From the NCBI GenBank assembly GCA_031272185.1, contig JAISUG010000009.1, forward strand, positions 1-50,075: a stretch of 50,075 nucleotides of DNA, in the 5' to 3' direction. The stretch is from Lachnospiraceae bacterium. Its GTDB lineage: Bacteria > Bacillota > Clostridia > Lachnospirales > Lachnospiraceae. The first letter of the stretch is position 1; each line of letters begins with the position of its first letter. A model generated the notes under the pieces. It did no database searches. It saw only the letters and a program-made list of their open reading frames with translations, and was not told the DNA's origin. The position numbers and the translations under genes are program-made. Below are positions 8,798 through 15,957 of this stretch, piece by piece.

Positions 8798-8992
8798 AGC
8801 CGCACACCGCCTCGACGGCGGGTGTGGCTGTTTCCGATGCACAAGATATGTGCCATCGGGTGTTTATGATGCCGTAGCCTTGTGGCATCATGTGGTCTCA
8901 GTGATGCCGTAGCCTTGTGGCATCACGTGTTCTTTTTGATGCCGCGGCAATGTGGCATCGGTTTGCTTTCGATGCCGCCGCAAAGTGGCATC
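8798..8992 (-). repeat. Array of hairpins between rplJ and rplL
   Basis: Four 22-base dyads of the form GATGCC-N10-GGCATC lie at 8868-8889, 8903-8924, 8938-8959 and 8971-8992, spaced 33-35 bases. Two further inverted repeats lie closer to rplL: 8798-8829 (GCCGCACACCGCC against GGCGGGTGTGGC) and 8834-8859 (CCGATG against CATCGG). All fall in the transcribed rplJ-rplL spacer, so they would form a row of stem-loops in the mRNA. Confidence 0.85.
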
Positions 8993-8998
8993 ATGTGA

Positions 8999-9487
8999 TC
9001 ATGCGCTTTTCGCTTCCGCGATCTGGTTTACGACGCGGGCGAAGTTGGTGATCGGGGACTTCATGCTGCCAAACAACCTGCCAAGCAGGACCTCCCTGGA
9101 GGGTATGGTGGCGATGGCGCTGATGCCTTTGGCATCGTAGTACTCGCCTTCCACTATCCCGCACTTGAACTCCAGCTTGTCGGCTGTCTTGGCAAAGTTC
9201 GCAAGGAGCCTCGCAGGTGCGGTGGCTTCTTCTTTGGAAACCGCCAACGCCGTGGGGCCCTCCAGGTGCTTGTCCAGCCCCTCGAAAGCTGTCCCCTGTG
9301 TCGCAAAGCGAATCAAGGTGTTTTTGTAAACCTTGTAGAATATGCCGGCTTCACGCAGCTGCTTGCGCAGCCGTGTGTCCTGCTCCACCGTCAAACCGCG
9401 GAAGTCCACGGCCACGACGGACTTGGCGCCGTCAAACAGTCCCTTGATTTCGTTTACGATCGGTTGCTTTAACTCGACTTTTGCCAT
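8999..9487 (-). CDS. rplJ: 50S ribosomal protein L10
   Basis: 162 residues. N-terminal rRNA-binding domain with VVAVDFRGLTVEQDTRLRKQLREAG and YKVYKNTLIRFA; the C-terminal helix that carries L7/L12 dimers ends VVNQIAEAKSA. AGGAGG lies about ten bases before the ATG. It is expressed with rplL from a dedicated promoter and L10 leader on the minus strand. The rplJ-rplL unit is inverted relative to rplK-rplA. Confidence 0.97.
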   Translation of the reverse strand: MAKVELKQPIVNEIKGLFDGAKSVVAVDFRGLTVEQDTRLRKQLREAGIFYKVYKNTLIRFATQGTAFEGLDKHLEGPTALAVSKEEATAPARLLANFAKTADKLEFKCGIVEGEYYDAKGISAIATIPSREVLLGRLFGSMKSPITNFARVVNQIAEAKSA

Positions 9488-9657
9488 ACCTGGGTCTACC
9501 TCCTATAAGATTTGCATCAACAGCCGGGAAAACTACGAAACCCCCGCCAAAAGGCGAGGGCGAACAATCACATGCAGTATACGCACAAGTGATCCTCCCT
9601 CGGCAGGCGGCGGTAGCCTTACGCCTTGCGGCACCTGCTGTCTCTGGCAGTCAACAC
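9488..9657 (-). ncRNA. L10 leader (autoregulatory rplJL mRNA leader)
   Basis: Between the promoter and rplJ the transcript carries the features typical of the Firmicute L10 leader: an AGACAGCAGGTGCC segment, then TAAGGCTACCGCCGCC and TGCCGAGG, followed by a terminator-like hairpin and the rplJ ribosome binding site. In this family the L10(L12)4 complex binds the leader and reduces expression. Identification is by motif and position, not by a covariance model. Confidence 0.8.
9536..9560 (-). terminator. Attenuator-like hairpin in the L10 leader
   Basis: On the minus strand CCCTCGCC and GGCGGGGG flank a TTTT loop and are followed by TTTCGTAGTTTT, so a rho-independent stop before rplJ is likely to be the regulated step. 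Confidence 0.7.
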
Positions 9658-9664
9658 AAGTGAC

Positions 9665-9693
9665 ACTCTACCACGGATAGGGGATGTTGTCAA
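9665..9693 (-). promoter_or_regulatory. Promoter of rplJ-rplL
   Basis: On the minus strand TTGACA (9693-9688), 17-bp spacer, TAGAGT (9670-9665). It starts the transcript just before the L10 leader. Confidence 0.85.
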
Positions 9694-9783
9694 GGGGTTT
9701 TTTGATTTGCCCCCTGCATTGACATAAATTAGCAATAAATGATTGGAATTTGCACGTTGGAAAAAATTACATAAAAATTTTTG

Positions 9784-9812
9784 TTGACAAGTGAACTGTT
9801 ATGGTGCATAAT
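9784..9812 (+). promoter_or_regulatory. Promoter of the Tad pilus operon
   Basis: TTGACA (9784-9789), 17-bp spacer, CATAAT (9807-9812). It lies in an AT-rich patch back to back with the rplJ promoter and about 260 bases before the first Tad gene, leaving a long leader. Confidence 0.7.
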
Positions 9813-9881
9813 AGGCTATGTCAAAACTATTCTGGTGGAACAAACGGGTGTCCGTTCTGGCATCCCGATTCCCGGTTTTAA

Positions 9882-9981
9882 GACGATTGCATTGCGTTTG
9901 ATTTGCGCACGCGGTGGTGTTTGGGCCGCGTTGCGGGGTTCGGGCTTTATGACGATTGCATTGTGTTTGGTTTGCGCACGC
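9882..9981 (+). repeat. 69-bp direct repeat in the Tad operon leader
   Basis: GACGATTGCATTGCG at 9882 recurs as GACGATTGCATTGTG at 9951, each copy continuing through TTGCGCACGC. The rest of the 9813-10074 leader shows no gene with a usable ribosome binding site. Confidence 0.85.
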
Positions 9982-10074
9982 ACTTGCTGTCGCCTCCTGC
10001 TTTCCGTGCTGCGGGGGCTTCGGGTTTTCAAACGCAGGTCGATGTTGCGATTTTGCCAAGGGGGTATTTTTGTT

Positions 10075-10620
10075 ATGTTGTTTGTCCTGCTTTTGTTGTT
10101 GGCGGCAGGCGCCTTTTTTGACGCACGCTGGCGCAAGATCCCCAATCCCCTGATAGCCCTGATGTTGCTGTCGGGAACCATACTCTGTGGGGCGTCAGGC
10201 GCATTTGTAGGCATGGCGGCGTTTTGGGGGCGGTTTTTCCTGTCGGTGTTGGTGCTTTTTCCGCTCTACGCGCTGCGGATGTTTGGTGCGGGGGACTTAA
10301 AGCTCATCGGGTGCATGGTGGCGTTCATGGGGTTTGCAAGGGGGGCAACCGCAACATTCCTGGGGCTTGTTATGGTGGCGGTCTGTGGCGGGGCCATGCT
10401 GTGCCTGCGGGGTGTGCTATGGGAGCGCCTGGCATATTTTGGGCGATATGCCCTATGCGTCATCCAGACGAAAAAGCTGATTCCATATGATGGGTTGGTG
10501 GAGGCGGGAGACAAAAGGGGCAAACGGGGCATCCCCATGGCACCCTTCCTGTTCCTGGGCGCGGCGGCCTATGTATTGTACGCTCTGGTAAGCGGCGCGG
10601 GCATCCCGGCTGCAGGGTGA
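10075..10620 (+). CDS. tadV: Prepilin peptidase (A24 family, TadV/CpaA-like)
   Basis: 181 residues, strongly hydrophobic with about six membrane segments. The two aspartate motifs of this membrane protease are present: FDARWRKIPN near the N-terminus and GAGDLKL in the middle. It cleaves the leader of Flp and TadE-like prepilins at the inner face of the membrane. ATG 10075 was chosen because AAGGGGG lies ten bases before it and the peptidase begins there; the frame is open back to 9781, but that region is repeat-containing leader. A second peptidase of the family occurs at 19535. Confidence 0.88.
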   Translation: MLFVLLLLLAAGAFFDARWRKIPNPLIALMLLSGTILCGASGAFVGMAAFWGRFFLSVLVLFPLYALRMFGAGDLKLIGCMVAFMGFARGATATFLGLVMVAVCGGAMLCLRGVLWERLAYFGRYALCVIQTKKLIPYDGLVEAGDKRGKRGIPMAPFLFLGAAAYVLYALVSGAGIPAAG

Positions 10621-10653
10621 AGCGGAAAAGACATGCGTCTGAAAGGGGGGAGC

Positions 10654-11736
10654 ATGGACAGAACATTTGCCATTTATGATACGGACGGGGTGTATGCCAC
10701 GAGGTTTGCGGCATATGCCAACCAGTCCGGGAAACTGCCGCCGCAGTTTTCCGGGGTGGCTTTTACGGATTGGGGAAAGGTGATGGAGTATGGCATGGGC
10801 AGGGAGATCGAGATACTGGCGCTGGGCAGCCTTCCGGAAGCCGTGTGCGGGGCCATAGGGTACCGGCAAAAGGATGGGCGGGGGGACATGGGCGGCCACA
10901 CCAAAGACATATGGGGTGACATGCGCCCACCGGGACTGGTGGTCTCGCTGGGTGACGGGACGGAGGATGCCCGATTCCCAAAGGTCTGCAAGTACCAGCC
11001 ATGCGAAACGGTCCTGTCGGAAATCATGTCCCTTTACAGTGATGGCGAAGAACCCCCTGTGGCCGGGGGGGGCGGCATGAGCTCCGCCAGGTTCGTCGGG
11101 GTGTATTCCCCCATCAATGCATGCATGAAGACATCTTTCGCACTGGCATTGGGGCAGGCGCTGGCGAAAAGGCGCAGGACGGTATTCCTGACATTGGAAG
11201 AGTATTCGGGGCTGACAGGGATGCTGCGGGGATGCCCCTGCGAATCGGCGGGCACATTGTCGGACCTGCTGTACTACTACCAGCAGGGGAGGATGGGGGC
11301 GGCTAGGGTGGCGTCCCTGACCGGGAACCTGAACGGGCTGGATGTGATCTTGCCGGCGGCAAACCCCGAAGACCTGGCGGCGACGGACAGCAGGGAGTTG
11401 TCGCAGATGCTGCGCGCCCTGACCAAGGAGGCGGCGTATGAGGCGGCGGTGATTGACATAGGGCATCTGGGCAGGGTAGCTTTGCCCTTGTTGGAACTAT
11501 GCGACGAGATCTACATGCCCGTGCGCGAAGATGCGGTTTCGTGCGAAAAGATCAGGGAGTTCGAGGAATACCTGGAAACGGCCGATGCCGTCGATGTCGC
11601 AGGGCGGATGGTACGTTTTTCGCCGCCTGCGCAGGTGTTTGCCGGCCCCCTCCACACATATGCGGAATGGCTCATGTTCAGTGAGCTGGGCGACATGGCG
11701 AGAGCGTTCGCAGAGGGGCAGCGTGTGAGGATGTGA
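10654..11736 (+). CDS. tadZ: TadZ/CpaE-like P-loop ATPase homologue
   Basis: 360 residues. A receiver-like N-terminal part (about 1-130) is followed by a ParA/MinD-type domain with the beta-strand FVGVYSPINACMKTSFALALG, a deviant Walker A in which usual glycines are missing, and the later strand AAVIDIGHLG. TadZ proteins place the Tad machine in the cell, and atypical ATP sites are common among them. ATG 10654 follows AAAGGGGGGAG. It sits between the peptidase and the TadA ATPase, as in other Clostridial tad loci. Confidence 0.8.
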   Translation: MDRTFAIYDTDGVYATRFAAYANQSGKLPPQFSGVAFTDWGKVMEYGMGREIEILALGSLPEAVCGAIGYRQKDGRGDMGGHTKDIWGDMRPPGLVVSLGDGTEDARFPKVCKYQPCETVLSEIMSLYSDGEEPPVAGGGGMSSARFVGVYSPINACMKTSFALALGQALAKRRRTVFLTLEEYSGLTGMLRGCPCESAGTLSDLLYYYQQGRMGAARVASLTGNLNGLDVILPAANPEDLAATDSRELSQMLRALTKEAAYEAAVIDIGHLGRVALPLLELCDEIYMPVREDAVSCEKIREFEEYLETADAVDVAGRMVRFSPPAQVFAGPLHTYAEWLMFSELGDMARAFAEGQRVRM

Positions 11737-11779
11737 GGCTTCTCCTCTTTAAATGCCGGGCGGTGAACTGTACCTGCCA

Positions 11780-11935
11780 GCAAGCAGAAGACCGAAGGCG
11801 GAAGAAAGAAAGCAGAAGACCGAAGGCGGAAGACAGAAAGCGGAAGACCGCAAGCAGAAGAAAGAAAACAGAAGACCGAAAGAAGAAGACCGAAGCGGAA
11901 GACAGTAAGCGGGGAGAGAAAGCAGAAGACGGAAG
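11780..11935 (+). repeat. Purine-rich degenerate repeats before tadA
   Basis: Units such as GCAGAAGACCGAAGGCGGAA and GGAAGACAGAAAGC recur about every 25-28 bases with drift. The plus strand is almost free of T. No gene or terminator was seen in this 207-base gap; the tadA ribosome binding site GGAAGGTGG lies at its end. Confidence 0.8.
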
Positions 11936-11943
11936 GTGGGCGG

Positions 11944-13290
11944 ATGGAGTTGTCGTTAGAGGTAAAAGAAAAACTGCGGGCGCAGGTTCGTGCGGTGCTT
12001 TGTGAGAGGACACAGATCACTGACGAGGAAGTGCACGAACTCATCGACGATGCATTGGCGGGGCATTCCCAGGAAAAACCATTGACGCTTAGGGAGAGGA
12101 CGGCCCTGAGCGTGGAGCTGTTCAATTCTTTCCGCAGGCTGGGCAACTTGCAGAAAGTGCTGGATGACCCGGCGGTGACCGAAATCATGATCAACGGTGC
12201 GGACCATATCTACATCGAGAAATACGGGAAGCCCCAAAGGCTGGAGGGCTCGTTCTCCTCGCCGGGGGAACTGGAAGATATGATACAGCAGATGGTAAGC
12301 CGGATCAACCGGCGGGTCAACGTGGCCAACCCCATAGCGGACGCCAGGCTGCCTGACGGTTCCAGGGTGCACATAGTGCTGCCGCCGGTGTCGCTGTGCG
12401 GGCCGGTGGTGACCATACGCAAATTCCCAAGGGCTTTCACCATGGCGCAGCTGGTGGATACGGGCGCGCTCACCCCGGAGTGCGCCGCATTCCTGGAAAA
12501 GCTGGTGGTGGCGGGGTACAACATTTTCATAAGCGGGGGCACCAATTCCGGGAAGACCACATTCCTCAACGCGCTGTCCGCTTTTATACCAAAAGAGGAG
12601 CGTATCATCACCATAGAGGATTCCGCTGAGCTGCAGATCCAGCATGCGGAGAACCTGGTGCGGATGGAGACCCGCAACCCTAACGAAGAGGGGGAGGGGG
12701 GCGTGACCATCGGCGACCTGATACGGGCGAGCCTACGCATGAACCCCAGCCGCATCATAGTGGGTGAGGTGCGGGGCAAGGAGGCATTGGAGCTGCTCAA
12801 TTCTTACAACACCGGCCATGACGGCGGCATGAGCACAGGCCATGCCAACAGCTGCAGGGACATGCTGGCCAGGTTGGAAACCATGGTGCTGACGGGGGCA
12901 AACCTGCCGCTGCCCGCCATAAGGAGCCAGATAGCGTCGGCACTGGACGTGATGGTGCATCTGGGCCGCCTGCGTGACAGGAGCAGGAAAGTGCTGGAAA
13001 TCGTCGAAGTGGGGGGATACCGGGATGGTGAGATTCAGACATACCCATTGTACAGGTTCGAAGAGCATCGATGCACAGAGGATGCCGGCAGCGGAGAGGA
13101 CGTCAAGGGACCGGGGAACGGGTTTACAGGGGAGACAGGCGGCGGAAATGGTGCCAAAGGGCCGGGGAACGGGTGCAGAGGGGATGCAGTCGGTGGGAAG
13201 GACATCAAAGGGCCTGGGATCGGGTGCCTCAGAAAAACAGGGGAACTTCGGTCGCTGGAGAAACTGGGTTTTGCGGGCATCACGCTGTGA
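11944..13290 (+). CDS. tadA: TadA/CpaF secretion ATPase
   Basis: 448 residues. Hexameric type II/IV secretion ATPase that powers pilus assembly at the cytosolic face. Seen: VTEIMINGADHIYIEKYGK in the N-domain, Walker A GGTNSGKTT near residue 199, Walker B RIIVGEVRG, and the His box THANS-like STGHANS. After the conserved end YPLYRFEEH there is an inserted Gly-rich stretch of about 60 residues with three KGPGNG/KGPGIG units encoded by about 60-bp repeats, then the normal CpaF terminus LRSLEKLGFAGI. The insertion is therefore just before the last conserved segment. Confidence 0.93.
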   Translation: MELSLEVKEKLRAQVRAVLCERTQITDEEVHELIDDALAGHSQEKPLTLRERTALSVELFNSFRRLGNLQKVLDDPAVTEIMINGADHIYIEKYGKPQRLEGSFSSPGELEDMIQQMVSRINRRVNVANPIADARLPDGSRVHIVLPPVSLCGPVVTIRKFPRAFTMAQLVDTGALTPECAAFLEKLVVAGYNIFISGGTNSGKTTFLNALSAFIPKEERIITIEDSAELQIQHAENLVRMETRNPNEEGEGGVTIGDLIRASLRMNPSRIIVGEVRGKEALELLNSYNTGHDGGMSTGHANSCRDMLARLETMVLTGANLPLPAIRSQIASALDVMVHLGRLRDRSRKVLEIVEVGGYRDGEIQTYPLYRFEEHRCTEDAGSGEDVKGPGNGFTGETGGGNGAKGPGNGCRGDAVGGKDIKGPGIGCLRKTGELRSLEKLGFAGITL

Positions 13291-13312
13291 GTTAGGGTCA
13301 GGAACGAATGTG

Positions 13313-14110
13313 ATGGGCGCACGGAAGCGTATCAGGCAGTTTCTCATGGGTGGCGGCAGGGTTCCCGGACAGACACAATATGCCACATACCGCATGGGTG
13401 CATGTGAAATCCTTGGTGCGGCCGCCATGGGCATGGGGATCGCCGGGTTGGTGGCATACACATTTTACCGCAGTGTGATAGCATTTCTTCTGCTTAGCCC
13501 TTTTGCGTTGCTGTTTGTGTGGTACTGGGGACGGTTGCTGGGGGAAAAACGCCGCAAACGCCTCCGTAGCGAGTTCAAAGAGGGGATCACGCTGCTGGCC
13601 GCTTCGCTGCAGGCGGGGTATTCCCTGGAAAATGCCATCGGGCAGAGTGCGGCGGAGCTTAAGGATATGTTCGGCGAAGACAGCCTGATGGCGGGGGAGT
13701 TCGGCTATATCCACGGGCAAATTGGCCAAAACCGACAGGCCGAGGAATTGATCCGGGCTTTCGGGGAACGGAGCGCACTTAAAGACGTGGTGACGTTTGC
13801 CAATGTCCTGGCGCTGGCCAAAAGGAGCCAAGGGGAGCTGGTGCCTATCATACGGCACACGGCACAGGTCATCGGCGACACCATTCGCGTGGAGGAAGAG
13901 ATAGAGACGGTCACGGCGGCCAAGCGTATGGAACAAAAGGTGATGGCGTGCATCCCCTTTGGGATCGTGCTTTACCTCAATGCGGCATCGGGGGATTTTT
14001 TCTCGGTGATGTACGAGGGGGCCGCGGGGCGGATACTGATGAGTGTATTTTTGGGGCTGTATGTGCTGGCCCAGGTGCTGGCGGTGAAGATACTGGATAT
14101 CGAGGTATGA
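13313..14110 (+). CDS. tadB: TadB-like type II secretion system F-domain protein
   Basis: 265 residues. Two N-terminal membrane helices (about 35-80), a cytosolic T2SSF domain containing FKEGITLLAASLQAGYSLENA and the downstream FANVLALAKRSQGELVPII, and C-terminal membrane helices. It is one of two inner-membrane platform proteins in the Tad machine. The start is ATG 13313 (or GTG 13310) after AGGA; the frame is open much further upstream, but only antisense to and within tadA. Confidence 0.88.
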   Translation: MGARKRIRQFLMGGGRVPGQTQYATYRMGACEILGAAAMGMGIAGLVAYTFYRSVIAFLLLSPFALLFVWYWGRLLGEKRRKRLRSEFKEGITLLAASLQAGYSLENAIGQSAAELKDMFGEDSLMAGEFGYIHGQIGQNRQAEELIRAFGERSALKDVVTFANVLALAKRSQGELVPIIRHTAQVIGDTIRVEEEIETVTAAKRMEQKVMACIPFGIVLYLNAASGDFFSVMYEGAAGRILMSVFLGLYVLAQVLAVKILDIEV

Positions 14111-14231
14111 GTGTGGGCCCGCGGTCCGGTTGCGGGGTCGCTGGCGGGGCATGAAGAGATGTTATGTGGATGCAAGTGATTCTGCTTGAGAGCCGTGTAT
14201 GGGGCACATCGGTGGAAGATATGGGGGGCAT

Positions 14232-15602
14232 ATGAAAAGGCGGGTGGCGAATTGGATGGGGAAACAGACACCGCACAAATACCTGCCGCTGCTGTGCGTG
14301 GCGGCGGGGATCCTTTTTTCGGCGGCGGCGTATGTGGCAGGAGGCCAAGGGGCGGGTGCAGAGGGGGATGGGGCATTGTACCTGGAACGCAATGCCTACG
14401 GGGAGGGTGGGCGCACTTACCAGTGGTGGGTCGAGGGGCTGGGCGAAGAACCGATGCCGGTGACGTTGGAAGTGGATGCCATCCGATATGGGGATGATGA
14501 GATCGAAGAGGTGTTTGACAGCGCAACAGAGTATCTGGGCACCCTGGTACTGGGGAACAATCCATCGGCACAGGAGATTCGGGAGGACCTGTATTTCCCC
14601 GCTTCCTTGGACACTTACGGCCTGCGCGTGCAGTGGTTTGCACAGGATGGCGGTCCCATAGACGACAAAGGGCATATTGACCCGAACGCGTGGGCGGAAG
14701 GCGCAGCGGCGCCCATCCCGGCGCAAATCCTGGCCAGGTTGTTCGACGAAGCGCACAGCCGGGAGGCGACATTTGATTTCATGGTGTACCCGCCGAATCA
14801 GACCCAGTCAGAAAGGCTGCTGGCGGAGTATTACGAGGCTCTGGAAGCGGCAGACAGGGAAGCCCGGAGCGAACAGGGGTTTTGGGCGCCCAGGGAACTT
14901 GGGGGCAAGACACTGTCCCTGAAAACGGCGAAAAAGGCATTCCCCCAAGGGTATGCGCTGTTCGGGGCTTTGTTGGGGGCGCTGCTGTATTTCAGGGAAA
15001 AGCAGGGGAAAAAGGATGCGGACAAACTGCGCAGGCGGCAGCTCCAGATGGATTATGCCCAAATTACGTCCAAACTGATGATATTCATCGGTGCGGGGCT
15101 GTCCGTCCGCAAAGCCATGGAACAGATGGTGGCTGAACATGATTCGGGGGGCGCAGACGGGGCGGGCGGGACCGTTGGGGCGTATAGGGTCGGCAGGACG
15201 GGCAGGGCCGGCAAGGTCATCAAGGCCGGAAAGGCTGGTAAGTCCGGCAAGTCTTGGAAACCTGACATGCCGGAACGGTTCGCTTATGCGGAGGCCAGGG
15301 TCTTCCTCGCCCAGGTGAGCCAGGGCATCCCGGAGCGGGCGGCATTGGAAGCTTTCGGGTTGCGGTGCGGCTTGCCTTGTTACAGGAAGCTGTGTGCGCT
15401 GCTGGAGCAGTATGTCCAGACCGGAAACAAACAGCTGCGGTTTTTGCTGGAAGAGGAAGTGAGAAGCGCATTGGAGATGCGCAAGCAACTGGCCCTACGG
15501 GCCGGCGAAGAGGCTGGGACGAAGCTCATGGCGCCGCTGATGCTGCTGCTGGTGGTGGTCATGGGGATGGTGATGGTGCCTGCGTTGTGGTCGATGATGT
15601 GA
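14232..15602 (+). CDS. tadC: TadC-like platform protein with an insertion
   Basis: 456 residues. N-terminal membrane helix (YLPLLCVAAGILFSAAAYVAG), an extracytoplasmic region of about 190 residues, a second helix (FPQGYALFGALLGALLYF), a T2SSF-type domain beginning RRQLQMDYAQITSKLMIFIG, and a last helix LMLLLVVVMGMVMVPALW. The T2SSF domain is interrupted by a Gly/Arg/Lys-rich stretch near residues 304-345 (GRTGRAGKV, KAGKAGKSGKS). It pairs with TadB as the membrane platform. ATG 14232 follows GGGGGG; an in-frame ATG at 14199 has no site. Confidence 0.85.
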   Translation: MKRRVANWMGKQTPHKYLPLLCVAAGILFSAAAYVAGGQGAGAEGDGALYLERNAYGEGGRTYQWWVEGLGEEPMPVTLEVDAIRYGDDEIEEVFDSATEYLGTLVLGNNPSAQEIREDLYFPASLDTYGLRVQWFAQDGGPIDDKGHIDPNAWAEGAAAPIPAQILARLFDEAHSREATFDFMVYPPNQTQSERLLAEYYEALEAADREARSEQGFWAPRELGGKTLSLKTAKKAFPQGYALFGALLGALLYFREKQGKKDADKLRRRQLQMDYAQITSKLMIFIGAGLSVRKAMEQMVAEHDSGGADGAGGTVGAYRVGRTGRAGKVIKAGKAGKSGKSWKPDMPERFAYAEARVFLAQVSQGIPERAALEAFGLRCGLPCYRKLCALLEQYVQTGNKQLRFLLEEEVRSALEMRKQLALRAGEEAGTKLMAPLMLLLVVVMGMVMVPALWSMM

Positions 15603-15707
15603 CGATGCCAAAGAAAGCCAACGCAGTCACCTCGAAATGCCGCATTGCTGCCCGCAAGGGAAGCATAGTGATGCGGCGGGGAGTTACACGAAGAAAGGAA
15701 GAATAAT

Positions 15708-15890
15708 ATGAACGAACTGAAAAACTTGATGCTGGCATTTGTGGATGAAGAGGATGGTATCGGCGTCATCGAGGTGGTGCTGATCATGGTGGTGCTCATC
15801 GGGCTGGTCCTGATTTTCAAGACGCAGATCGAGACATTGCTGAAGAACATTTTCACCCAGATCAACAAAAAAGCGAAGGATGTGTATTGA
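15708..15890 (+). CDS. flp: Flp1-type pilin
   Basis: 60 residues. Short charged leader, then DGIGVIEVVLIMVVLIGLVLIF: Gly before the cleavage site, Glu a few residues into the mature hydrophobic helix, as in type IVb Flp pilins. This is the likely major pilus subunit, processed by one of the two peptidases. GGAAG lies ahead of the ATG. The 3' end of the gene is duplicated in the next spacer. Confidence 0.88.
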   Translation: MNELKNLMLAFVDEEDGIGVIEVVLIMVVLIGLVLIFKTQIETLLKNIFTQINKKAKDVY

Positions 15891-15956
15891 CCCGTAGGCG
15901 AAAGGCTGCGCGCCTCCCTTGCGCGGCAACAAAAAAGCAAAGGATGTGTATTGACC
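15864..15956 (+). repeat. Duplicated flp 3' end
   Basis: A 29-base block from AACAAAAAAGCGAAGG through the stop codon TGA (15864-15892) recurs with one change at 15928-15956, 64 bases later, immediately before the start of the next gene. Confidence 0.92.
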
Positions 15957-15957
15957 G

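Noticed and set aside
9781-10074. Longer start for the first prepilin peptidase
   Set aside because: This stretch contains the promoter and a 69-bp repeat; the enzyme's first helix starts at 10075 behind AAGGGGG.
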